A stretch of 12,917 nt of DNA, from positions 1 to 12,917 of the forward strand of contig WRMR01000082.1 in the NCBI GenBank assembly GCA_009776995.1. Direction: 5' to 3'. The notes under the pieces are model-generated. The model saw nothing but the letters and a program-made list of their open reading frames with translations. It had not been told where the DNA came from and did not search any database. This stretch comes from Planctomycetaceae bacterium (GTDB lineage: Bacteria > Planctomycetota > Planctomycetia > Pirellulales > Thermoguttaceae). Of the stretch, positions 1 to 6,428 are shown one piece after another. The position numbers and the translations under genes were made by a program. Position 1 is the stretch's first letter. Each line of letters begins with the position of its first letter.

Positions 1-114
1 CATTTGAAAAACCGATTGCTACCCAATCAAAAAACCGAAGCAAAAATAAGATGCAAAATACTAAACCACTTCACAAAACTCGGACTGCCCGAATATTACG
101 CAAAAAATCATTAG
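1..114 (+). CDS. C-terminal end of an unidentified protein, cut by the window edge
   Basis: An open frame enters from the left edge and ends at TAG (112-114), giving the last 37 residues of a protein. The end reads LNHFTKLGLPEYYAKNH, rich in basic and aromatic residues, and the composition looks like a real C-terminus. I do not recognise the family. Because it points towards a group II intron that stops abruptly about 50 bases later, a transposase of an element inserted in that intron is a reasonable guess, but nothing in these residues proves it. The frame has no start here and is short, so chance openness cannot be excluded. Confidence 0.35.
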   Translation, partial: HLKNRLLPNQKTEAKIRCKILNHFTKLGLPEYYAKNH

Positions 115-164
115 TCAACAACGCCCCTCCAAATTAAAGTAATGTCTGTTGAAAGTTCATTCAA

Positions 165-743
165 ATTATCCTGCCCCCCTTCGCCATGTGAACGTCATTA
201 ACGTCTCGGACTACTACGGAGGCTCTGCCACCTGATCGTCTCATCGGTAAGGATTCGCCTTGTTGAATGCAAGGTTATCCGTGCGATTACCGTTTGTCTC
301 TATTGTTATAACTTTATCGACTTTCTACTCGATCAGGTTTCTCCGGTTCCCCTGATAACACTCAAACGTTTTCCGTTAGACTCCACCTTTAGCTACACCC
401 AACAGCAATCTGCTGCTCCCCCAAACATCGTCGGCTAATTGGTCTCGCTCGACGACTACGGAATGCTTTTGGCATTCGTCAAACTGTCAACCTACGGTGA
501 AAGTCTTCAGTTGTTTGGGCCGTTGCCTTAACCCCCGGCGGCGGTTCTCCGGGGCGATCACAATATTAGCGGCAACGAGAACCCCCTTTCTCGAAGGTGT
601 TATGGTGGTTCCTGTAAGTAGTCATGGGAAAACTCTGCCTAGCAGGACGGCCAAGGCTATGTAATCTCACCCGTGTCCCACATTGTCGAGGGAGCTGTCT
701 CGCCCACGGCTCTGCACTTGCCGTGAACTTACCCTCTATGCAC
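165..743 (-). ncRNA. Group II intron, 5' half (domains I-III), truncated before domain IV
   Basis: Read on the minus strand, the segment starts with GTGCATAGAGGG at 743, close to the group II 5' consensus GUGYG, and the early GAGGG pairs with CCCTC about 45 bases later. About 500 bases on come CCGTAGTAGTCCGAGA and then CATGGCGAAGGGG. These closely match the stretch I remember just before domain IV in the lactococcal Ll.LtrB intron (CGTAGTAGTCTGAGA, CATGGCAAAGGGG), in the same order and spacing. The length from the 5' end to this point, about 580 nt, also fits that class. The reverse transcriptase/maturase gene that should follow in domain IV, and domains V and VI, are not seen between position 165 and the left edge. 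The 3' limit near 165 is approximate. The family match is from memory, not a search. Confidence 0.75.
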
Positions 744-1097
744 TTTTGGCCGACCAAACGGCCACGGTTCTTTTGACAAACAGTATTGACTATCCTTCTC
801 ATATTCACCCAAATTGGAATTTTGGAAATTTTCAAAGTTTTCGGGAACTTGTTTGGTTGGCATCTGGTCTATATTATAAATATTCCAAGAGGTCAATCAA
901 ATATTGTTCCTAAATTTTGGGTCAATTCTGCTTTATCTTGAACATTGTTATCAAGGTATCTATCGCCTATTTGGTATCTTAGGCAATATACATCGGACGC
1001 ACTCCATAAGGGGGAACTGTGGTGATTGCGGCGATACTGTTTTCCTGAATGCCCGGCATGTACTGAAAACAATCGGCATGGAGATATTGATACATCG
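744..1097. other. Gene-free stretch between the intron 5' end and the HTH gene
   Basis: I see no convincing gene here on either strand; open frames exist but none has protein-like composition or a ribosome site. On the minus strand it is the 5' exon of the intron and the 3' flank of the regulator gene. A short hairpin (GGCCG, six-base loop, CGGCC; 748-763) ends four bases from the intron boundary. Confidence 0.5.
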
Positions 1098-1316
1098 TTA
1101 TTGGTTCCGGGGTTCATCAGGAATGTGGCTGAGGACATCGGAGACATTGCACTGAAAATGAGTGCAAATCCTGTCAATGACCTCCAGGGACACGTACTCG
1201 CCACGTCCCATTTTGTCTATGGTTGATTTGGAAATGCCGGTTGCCTGCATGAGGGCTTTCTTGGTCATTTCCTGATCTATCAATAATTTCCAGAGTGGCT
1301 TGTATGAAAATACCAT
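1098..1316 (-). CDS. Small XRE/Cro-type helix-turn-helix regulator
   Basis: A 72-residue protein that is nearly all one DNA-binding domain of the Cro/C1 (XRE) type, closest in my judgement to the short HTH_26 family (YozG-like). It opens with YKPLWKLLIDQEMTKKAL, a typical first helix. The recognition region follows (MQATGISKSTIDKMGRGEYVSLEVIDRIC, about residues 23-51), and it ends with CNVSDVLSHIPDEP, the usual last helix of these proteins. Family members of about 65-75 residues are complete proteins, so this is not a fragment. There is no clear Shine-Dalgarno sequence before the ATG, and the candidate promoter gives a leader of only about 13 nt. A palindrome over the -10 box suggests autorepression. 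Such small regulators often travel with mobile elements or toxin-antitoxin and restriction genes, but no partner gene is visible. Confidence 0.8.
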   Translation of the reverse strand: MVFSYKPLWKLLIDQEMTKKALMQATGISKSTIDKMGRGEYVSLEVIDRICTHFQCNVSDVLSHIPDEPRNQ

Positions 1317-1328
1317 GAGTCATTGATT

Positions 1329-1364
1329 GTGTTAAATGATAACACTATTATAATGAGATGTCAA
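1329..1364 (-). promoter_or_regulatory. Promoter of the HTH gene with overlapping operator-like palindrome
   Basis: On the minus strand TTGACA (1364-1359) and TATCAT (1341-1336) are 17 bases apart, a near-ideal sigma-70-type promoter. A perfect inverted repeat GTGTTA-TCATT-TAACAC (1345-1329) covers the -10 box and the likely transcription start. The half-site-like TAGTGTT also occurs a second time next to the -35 box. This layout fits a repressor binding its own promoter; binding itself is inferred. Confidence 0.65.
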
Positions 1365-1445
1365 CACTAAAGTATCCATTTTTTGGCATTTTTTGTTTTT
1401 TTGGCGTATGGCATGGCACGTGAAGCAGGTTACTTTCGGTGGTAA

Positions 1446-1475
1446 TTGAGTTTTCCACACTTTCATAGATAATAT
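1446..1475 (+). promoter_or_regulatory. Candidate ilvC promoter
   Basis: TTGAGT (1446-1451) and TAATAT (1470-1475) are separated by 18 bases in the AT-rich gap before ilvC, which would give a leader of roughly 85 nt. The leader holds the direct repeat ACTATCGA (1500-1507 and 1532-1539). I see no T-box, leader peptide or attenuator in it. Confidence 0.4.
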
Positions 1476-1568
1476 ATGGGTTTAAGGTATGATTTCAAGA
1501 CTATCGATTGAAGATCGTGAAAAATTACCATACTATCGAATTCAAACTTTAATCTATTGGAGCAACTC

Positions 1569-2576
1569 ATGATGGCAGCAACAACTTATTATGACAAAGA
1601 CGCGGACCTTTCCTTGTTGAAGGGGAAAACGATTGCGATTCTCGGTTACGGTTCACAGGGGCATGCCCATGCGCAGAACCTGCGGGACAGCGGGTGCAAC
1701 GTGATTGTCGCCGAACTGGAAGGGACGGCCAATTACGAAGCCGCCGTCAAGGACGGGTTCCAGCCGATGTCCACCGAGGAAGCAACGCGACAAGGCGACC
1801 TGATCGTCTTTACGCTTCCCGACGAATTGCAGGCGGAAATCTTCCGCACCCAGGTTCGTGACAACCTCAGCAAAGGCAATATCATCGTCGCGACACACGG
1901 TTTCAACATTCACTACGGCCAGTTCAACCTGCCAGCTGGTGTTTGCGCGTTATTGATCGCCCCGAAAGGACCCGGCCATCTCGTGCGCAGCGAGTTCGTC
2001 AAGGGCGGCGGCGTACCGTGCCTGATTGCGCTCGGCGATGGGGCAGGTGACGCGGAACGCAAAACCGGGCTGGCTTACGCGAAAGGGATCGGCGGAACAC
2101 GCGGCGGTGTCATTGAAACGACCTTTGCCGAGGAAACCGAAACCGACTTGTTCGGCGAACAGGTTGTGCTGTGCGGCGGCGTCAGCGAACTGGTCAAGGT
2201 TGCGTTTGAAGTGCTCGTTGAAGCCGGTTACCAACCGGAAATGGCATACTTTGAGTGCATGCACGAACTGAAACTGATCGTTGACCTGTTCTACCAGGGC
2301 GGCATGAACTACATGCGTTACAGCGTCTCGAACACGGCGGAATACGGCGATTACACACGCGGCCCGCGCATCGTGACGGCGGAAACGAAGCAGGAAATGA
2401 AGAAGATTCTTGAAGAGATTCAAAACGGCCAGTTTGCCCGCGAGTGGCTGCTCGAAAACAAGGTCAATGCACCGGCGTTCAAGCGGTTGCGTGCCCGTGC
2501 CCGTGAGCATCAGATCGAGGAAGTCGGTCGTCGCCTCCGCAAACTGATGAGCTGGATTGACGTGAAAGAATTGTAA
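1569..2576 (+). CDS. ilvC: Ketol-acid reductoisomerase (class I, short form)
   Basis: Second common enzyme of valine, leucine and isoleucine synthesis: it rearranges and reduces acetolactate or acetohydroxybutyrate, with Mg2+ and a nicotinamide cofactor, in the cytoplasm. The 335 residues match the short bacterial form. Rossmann motif GYGSQGHAHA is at residues 26-35, THGFNIHYG at 109-117, PKGPGH at 132-137. The metal-binding DLFGEQ is at 193-198, followed by the knotted C-terminal domain with FECMHELKLIVD. I chose ATG 1569 because GGAG lies six bases upstream; an in-frame TTG at 1557 would add only MEQL. Odd: the cofactor loop reads VIVAELEGTANY (45-56), with no arginine and with two glutamates, where NADPH-dependent relatives usually carry an arginine and serines. 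No other ilv gene is adjacent. Confidence 0.97.
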   Translation: MMAATTYYDKDADLSLLKGKTIAILGYGSQGHAHAQNLRDSGCNVIVAELEGTANYEAAVKDGFQPMSTEEATRQGDLIVFTLPDELQAEIFRTQVRDNLSKGNIIVATHGFNIHYGQFNLPAGVCALLIAPKGPGHLVRSEFVKGGGVPCLIALGDGAGDAERKTGLAYAKGIGGTRGGVIETTFAEETETDLFGEQVVLCGGVSELVKVAFEVLVEAGYQPEMAYFECMHELKLIVDLFYQGGMNYMRYSVSNTAEYGDYTRGPRIVTAETKQEMKKILEEIQNGQFAREWLLENKVNAPAFKRLRARAREHQIEEVGRRLRKLMSWIDVKEL

Positions 2577-2607
2577 GGAGTCGCGCAACCATTAACGTGA
2601 CCATTTC

Positions 2608-2668
2608 AATCAGAGCCGCGAGAGTCATCAAGCGGAATGGCCGTTCCGTGACCGTCGCGGCTCTGATT
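2608..2668 (+). terminator. Long perfect hairpin after ilvC, possible terminator
   Basis: AATCAGAGCCGCGA (2608-2621) pairs perfectly over 14 bp with 2655-2668. Inside it sits a smaller stem, CGGAA/TTCCG (2633-2637 and 2644-2648). It starts 31 bases after the ilvC stop. No T-run follows directly, so it may be an atypical terminator or a 3'-end stabilising structure, or a repetitive palindromic element. Confidence 0.55.
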
Positions 2669-2766
2669 CATCGAACAACTTATTTTTGTGCGAGTCCTTT
2701 GCATGATATCTCTCAAGATTCCGTGAGCACTGGCATCTTGCACGATCGTCCTGCCACGGGCCGTGA

Positions 2767-2795
2767 TTCACACGGCGCGGGGGTTATGCTATATT
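2767..2795 (+). promoter_or_regulatory. Candidate promoter of the PIG-L gene
   Basis: TTCACA (2767-2772) and TATATT (2790-2795) are 17 bases apart. The resulting leader would be about 120 nt and contains a small hairpin GCGTC-TCA-GACGC (2822-2834). No known riboswitch class is recognisable in it. Confidence 0.35.
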
Positions 2796-2925
2796 AAAAG
2801 TAGGTCGGCGTCGAAACACCGGCGTCTCAGACGCACGGCAAAATGGTGATGCGCCGCAAGGACAGCGATGGTGTTCATCATACTGTTGACATCACGACTT
2901 GCATCTCACAAACAGGAAGAATCGC

Positions 2926-3741
2926 ATGAGCGTAATTTTTGATTATCGAACGGAAAAAGGGATCATTTTGTCCGGCAATCCTGCGGAAGTATGGTCCGAC
3001 TGGCAGGGAAACGGCGAAAAGTGGTTGTTCTTCGCCCCGCACGATGACGATATTGTTGCTGGTGCCGGTTTGACTTTCCTGGCAGGGATTAACTTGGGCG
3101 TGGATGTTCATGCGGCGGTTGTTACCAACGGTCGTGTGGGCTATTGCCTGCCTGAATTGAAGGACACGATTGTCCAGGTGCGCAACCGGGAAGCCCGTGA
3201 GTCGTTCCACTTTCTCGGATTGCCGGAAAGCAATTTGTACCAGTTTGACTATGACGACGGAAATTTGCCACACAACGCCGGCCGCTGGTTTACGAATGAC
3301 CCGAACGATACGCGCGCCATCGCGGGTTCGGTCGGTCTGCAAAACACAATGGTCTGGTTGCTCCGCAAAGTCCAGCCGACACGGGTGTTCATACCCAACC
3401 GCCTCGACCTGCACCCCGACCACAGCATCGTCAACCAGGAACTGATCATGAGCGTGTTTCATGCGCAAGGGTTGATCTGGCCGGAACTCGGACCGCCAAT
3501 CCCGCACTTGCCCATGCTGTATGAGTACGCGACCTATAATGATTTCATTTCGCCGCCGACACTACGGGTTCGCGTATCCGACGACTTGGTCGAAAAACGC
3601 CTCGCGGCACTCGCCATTTATAAGAGCCAGATGCAAATCGACCTGGTCGTCAATGAAATCCGCAAAGCCGGCGGCAACGAATACCTGCTCGAAATGGCCT
3701 TCAAAGTTTACAGTGCAAAAAAATATGAATCCCTTTTTTAG
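2926..3741 (+). CDS. PIG-L (LmbE) family zinc-dependent deacetylase
   Basis: A 271-residue protein of the PIG-L/LmbE fold, whose members remove acetyl groups from N-acetylglucosamine-containing substrates such as GlcNAc-PI, mycothiol and bacillithiol precursors, or antibiotics. The metal site is visible: FFAPHDDDIVAGAG (residues 35-48), a variant of the usual PHPDDE box with the ligand His39 and Asp42 kept, and HPDH at 163-166 supplying the third ligand. The stretch VQVRNREARESFHFLGLPES is typical of the family. GGAAG six bases before ATG 2926 fixes the start; no signal peptide is seen, so it is probably cytoplasmic. The substrate cannot be told. The neighbours (ilvC, folP) give no clue, and no glycosyltransferase or thiol-cofactor gene is next to it. 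It converges with folP. Confidence 0.85.
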   Translation: MSVIFDYRTEKGIILSGNPAEVWSDWQGNGEKWLFFAPHDDDIVAGAGLTFLAGINLGVDVHAAVVTNGRVGYCLPELKDTIVQVRNREARESFHFLGLPESNLYQFDYDDGNLPHNAGRWFTNDPNDTRAIAGSVGLQNTMVWLLRKVQPTRVFIPNRLDLHPDHSIVNQELIMSVFHAQGLIWPELGPPIPHLPMLYEYATYNDFISPPTLRVRVSDDLVEKRLAALAIYKSQMQIDLVVNEIRKAGGNEYLLEMAFKVYSAKKYESLF

Positions 3742-3861
3742 TGGCCGATGATGAGCGGTCGGTGGATGGTGCACCTCTTCACAAATGGCGTTCAATATCA
3801 TTGCCCTGTCAGGACAAAACATCATTGCCGATAATCCCGTCATTGCGCCGGAGTACCGGCT

Positions 3862-4737
3862 TCATTCCGGCTTGTGTTTTTCGCGCAACGTGAAATACAC
3901 ACTCAACGCCTGTTTCATGGCCGCGACTTCATGTACACGGAAAATCTGCACACCACGGGATGCGAGAAACAGCGTCACGGCCAGCGTTGCGGGCAAGCGG
4001 TGTTCCGGGTTGGCCGAATGCTCAATGCCCGTGAGTGTATCGAGAAAACGTTTCCGCGAAATGCCATACAAAAGCGGTTGTCCGAGCGCGTGCAGAGTTG
4101 TTGCTCCCTGGAGTAACCGGACATTGTGCGCGGCAGTTTTGCCGAAGCCGATACCGGGATCAAGCGTGATGCGTTCCGGTGAAACACCTGCCGAAACCAG
4201 TGCGTTCCGTCGTTTGGCAAGATACGCCGCCACTTCGGCAACGACATCGTCGTAATGCGGATCAGCCTGCATTGTCTGCGGCATTCCCTGTTTGTGCATG
4301 AGGCAAACGCCGGCTTCCGTTTCGCACAGCAGGGGAAACATGCCGTCGTCGAACGTTGCGGCGGAAATGTCGTTGACGATTTCGGCACCTGCGGTCAGAC
4401 ACTCCCGCGCAACCGCCGCACGATACGTATCCACCGAGACCGGCACGGTCGTTTGTTCGCAAAGCGTTGCCACAACGGGTAGGAGACGTAGCAGTTCCTC
4501 CGATTCGCCAATAGGTTGTGAACCGGGACGCGTGCTTTCGGCACCGAGATCAAGAATCGCAGCACCTTCTTCCACCAGTTGCAGAGCGTAGTCAACCGCC
4601 GCATTGACATCAAGCTGTCTGTTGCGATACAATTTTCCGCCGTCGCTGAAACTGTCCGGTGTGAGATTGACGATGCCCATCAGAATCGGCCCGTGCGCCA
4701 AATCGATGCTCTGTGTGCGAAGTTGCCAACGGGTCAT
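3862..4737 (-). CDS. folP: Dihydropteroate synthase
   Basis: Joins p-aminobenzoate to dihydropterin pyrophosphate to make dihydropteroate in folate synthesis; the sulfonamide target. The 291 residues are a normal length and all signature regions are present: MGIVNLTPDSFSDGG (20-34), LDLGAESTRPG (62-72), VPVSVDTY (98-105), EIVNDISA (119-126), a loop with MHKQGMPQTMQ (147-157), LDPGIGFGKT, LLYGISRKRF and the C-terminal FRVHE. ATG 4737 fits the usual N-terminus just ahead of the first motif, though there is no clear Shine-Dalgarno sequence. It stands alone, convergent with the PIG-L gene and divergent from apbE; folK, folB and ftsH, common neighbours elsewhere, are absent. A GCCGG-AGTA-CCGGC hairpin (3847-3860) lies directly after the stop, without a T-run. 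Confidence 0.97.
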   Translation of the reverse strand: MTRWQLRTQSIDLAHGPILMGIVNLTPDSFSDGGKLYRNRQLDVNAAVDYALQLVEEGAAILDLGAESTRPGSQPIGESEELLRLLPVVATLCEQTTVPVSVDTYRAAVARECLTAGAEIVNDISAATFDDGMFPLLCETEAGVCLMHKQGMPQTMQADPHYDDVVAEVAAYLAKRRNALVSAGVSPERITLDPGIGFGKTAAHNVRLLQGATTLHALGQPLLYGISRKRFLDTLTGIEHSANPEHRLPATLAVTLFLASRGVQIFRVHEVAAMKQALSVYFTLREKHKPE

Positions 4738-4911
4738 GGTAGTAAAGAAAGATCGGCGACGTGAAATCCCGCGTTTTCCAAATCAAGACGGAAGCGTGTC
4801 ATTTCTGTATCAATTGGCCGGGACTTGCAACCGACCTGTGGGCTATGATAAAATGGGTACAAGTGGAAAGATTATCCCAAAATTTAATGTTGATTGTAAT
4901 AGTGACATATT

Positions 4912-5010
4912 AGACTTATTCGGAAACTCAATAGATTTCTGCCCAAACTACCCATGTTGTTGATTTTTGGAAAAATGGGCAATTACATTTCTGGGTTTCC
5001 GAACAAGTCT
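4912..5010. mobile_element. MITE-like palindromic element, no coding capacity
   Basis: The 18-base ends match as inverted repeats at 16 of 18 positions (AGACTTATTCGGAAACTC at 4912-4929; complement of AGACTTGTTCGGAAACCC at 4993-5010), and weaker pairing continues inward to GCCCA on both arms. ATT flanks both ends, which could be a 3-bp target duplication. The ends resemble those of small DDE insertion sequences, but no transposase is inside. It sits in the 405-bp divergent gap between folP and apbE; apart from this element and a candidate apbE promoter I see nothing else there. Confidence 0.5.
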
Positions 5011-5057
5011 ATTGAATTTTCGTAATCATTTCAGCCAAATGTTTGTGAAAATTCGTT

Positions 5058-5085
5058 TTGTCACTCGGTAGAAAAGACTTATACC
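5058..5085 (+). promoter_or_regulatory. Candidate apbE promoter
   Basis: TTGTCA (5058-5063) and TATACC (5080-5085) with a 16-base spacer, about 60 bases before the apbE start. Confidence 0.35.
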
Positions 5086-5143
5086 ACATCCCGGAATTTT
5101 TTGAACCCCCATAAATATTGAACGATTTTCGTTAGACAAAACG

Positions 5144-6199
5144 ATGAAAATACAAAATATCAGTCTATGGTCGGCCATGTCATTGTTGACTCTGGTTTGT
5201 ATCTCAGTATGCCCGGATTCCTTCTCCGATGAATTAAAGCGTTACGAATATCAGGAAATCGCCATGTCGATTCCTGTACGAATCGTCGTTTGTGCGGAAA
5301 ATGACTCAAAGGCACAAGTTGCGGCGGAAGTGGTTTTTCGACGTGTCCATGAGTTGGATGCACTCATGACTGATTTCGAACCAGACAGCGAGCTGATGCA
5401 AATGTGTCGGCAAGGTGGTAAATCTGGTGAACCCATATCGGTCAGTGACGATTTGTTCCGTGTGCTACAAAAATCGAAGCAATTTTCTATCGATTCGTGG
5501 GGAGCTTTTGATATTACGGTCGGGCCGGTGGTTCGGCTCTGGCGTCGGGCAAGGCGGCTACATGAGTTCCCCGAAAAACGCTTGCTGGACGAAGCCAGGC
5601 AACTGGTCGGTAACGACCTTTGGGAACTCGACAACGAAACGCAAACTGTGACGATCAAAAAAGACAAGGTTTTGTTCGACCTCGGCGGCATTGCCAAAGG
5701 AGACATTATCGATCAGGCCATTGCGACCCTGAAAAGTCAGGGCATCACCTCCGCGCTGGTCGATGCCGGAGGTGATGTTCGTGTCTATGGAATCCCGCCT
5801 GACAGTAGCGTAAATGGTTGGGTCATTGGTGTTTCCGCATACGGCAAAGAGGTGGGCAGGGTTGTCTCGGCCGGCATTGCGATGGCGTCGTCGGGCGACT
5901 TGTCACGCTATGTCATTCTTGACGGCGTTCGGTATTCGCACATTGTCGATCCCAAAACCGGCGTCGGGCTGATCAACCAAACCGCCGTGACCGTTTTCGC
6001 TCCTGACGCAATCACAGCGGACGCCCTTGCAACGGCTTTGTCCATTCTGCCGCCGGAAGAGGGACTGAAACTGCTCGAAAAATACGAGGGAACCGCCGCC
6101 ATGATCTGTCGGCGATCTGGACAGGATTCTCAGGAAACCGCCGTTTGGTATTCGGAAAACTGGGCGAATCTGGTGACTGCGGTTGAAGAGATGAACTGA
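5144..6199 (+). CDS. apbE: Exported ApbE-family FAD:protein FMN transferase
   Basis: ApbE enzymes use FAD and Mg2+ to attach FMN covalently to a Thr/Ser of exported redox proteins (NqrB/C, RnfD/G and other FMN-binding domains). The 351-residue protein starts with a signal peptide (residues 1 to about 28); it has no good lipobox, so it is probably periplasmic rather than a lipoprotein. Family motifs follow in order: TDFEPDSEL (76-84), FDITVGPVVRLW (122-133), DLGGIAKGDIID (179-190), LVDAGGDV (205-212), SSGDLSRY (249-256), SHIVDPKTG (265-273) and the metal-binding ITADALATA (290-298). The usual GGIAKGY tyrosine is replaced by Asp187. There is no clear ribosome site before ATG 5144. No Nqr, Rnf or FMN-binding partner is nearby; the next gene encodes an exported cytochrome. 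Confidence 0.9.
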   Translation: MKIQNISLWSAMSLLTLVCISVCPDSFSDELKRYEYQEIAMSIPVRIVVCAENDSKAQVAAEVVFRRVHELDALMTDFEPDSELMQMCRQGGKSGEPISVSDDLFRVLQKSKQFSIDSWGAFDITVGPVVRLWRRARRLHEFPEKRLLDEARQLVGNDLWELDNETQTVTIKKDKVLFDLGGIAKGDIIDQAIATLKSQGITSALVDAGGDVRVYGIPPDSSVNGWVIGVSAYGKEVGRVVSAGIAMASSGDLSRYVILDGVRYSHIVDPKTGVGLINQTAVTVFAPDAITADALATALSILPPEEGLKLLEKYEGTAAMICRRSGQDSQETAVWYSENWANLVTAVEEMN

Positions 6200-6350
6200 G
6201 ATACTCCAATGTGCTCGGGTACTGCCGCTACCCGACCAGCCAAAGATTGCGGGTTATCCTGTGTTCGATCCGGTCACTGCGCTATGCTTCGTTCCCGGCT
6301 GCCATTCTCCAACTCGCAATTGAAGTTCCAGAGGGGGTATGGCTCAGGAT

Positions 6351-6379
6351 TTGACAATACCGTCTCAATGATCTATCAT
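6351..6379 (+). promoter_or_regulatory. Strong candidate promoter of the cytochrome gene
   Basis: TTGACA (6351-6356) and TATCAT (6374-6379), 17 bases apart, are the best promoter match on the plus strand. The -10 box overlaps the ATG at 6378, so that codon cannot be the start of the main transcript; the next in-frame ATG (6429) begins a signal peptide. Confidence 0.6.
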
Positions 6380-6428
6380 GAATTCATTCGGACCCTATAT
6401 TTATTGTCAGTACGATCAATCATTTATC

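Noticed and set aside
566..835. 89-residue minus-strand open frame across the intron 5' end
   Set aside because: It straddles the exon-intron boundary and the intron's structured RNA; its composition is not protein-like.
904..1155. 83-residue plus-strand frame with a CGDC motif, possible zinc ribbon
   Set aside because: It overlaps the well-supported HTH gene on the other strand, has a single CxxC and no ribosome site.
1476..1568. T-box or attenuator in the ilvC leader
   Set aside because: No specifier-loop, T-box sequence, leader peptide with Leu/Ile/Val codons or terminator hairpin is visible.
1950..2588. 212-residue open frame antisense to ilvC
   Set aside because: A shadow of a high-GC coding region; no family features, and IlvC on the other strand is certain. 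The same applies to the 225-residue frame at 11277-11954 opposite aroDE.
2581..2690. Integron attC site in the palindrome behind ilvC
   Set aside because: The conserved RYYYAAC and GTTRRRY ends are missing and the perfect stem is unlike attC.
4604..4963. 119-residue plus-strand frame at the folP start
   Set aside because: Its first part is antisense to folP and its end runs into the MITE-like element; no motif or start signal.
6378..6428. Start of the cytochrome at ATG 6378
   Set aside because: It overlaps the -10 box of the likely promoter and would put 17 residues before an otherwise normal signal peptide.
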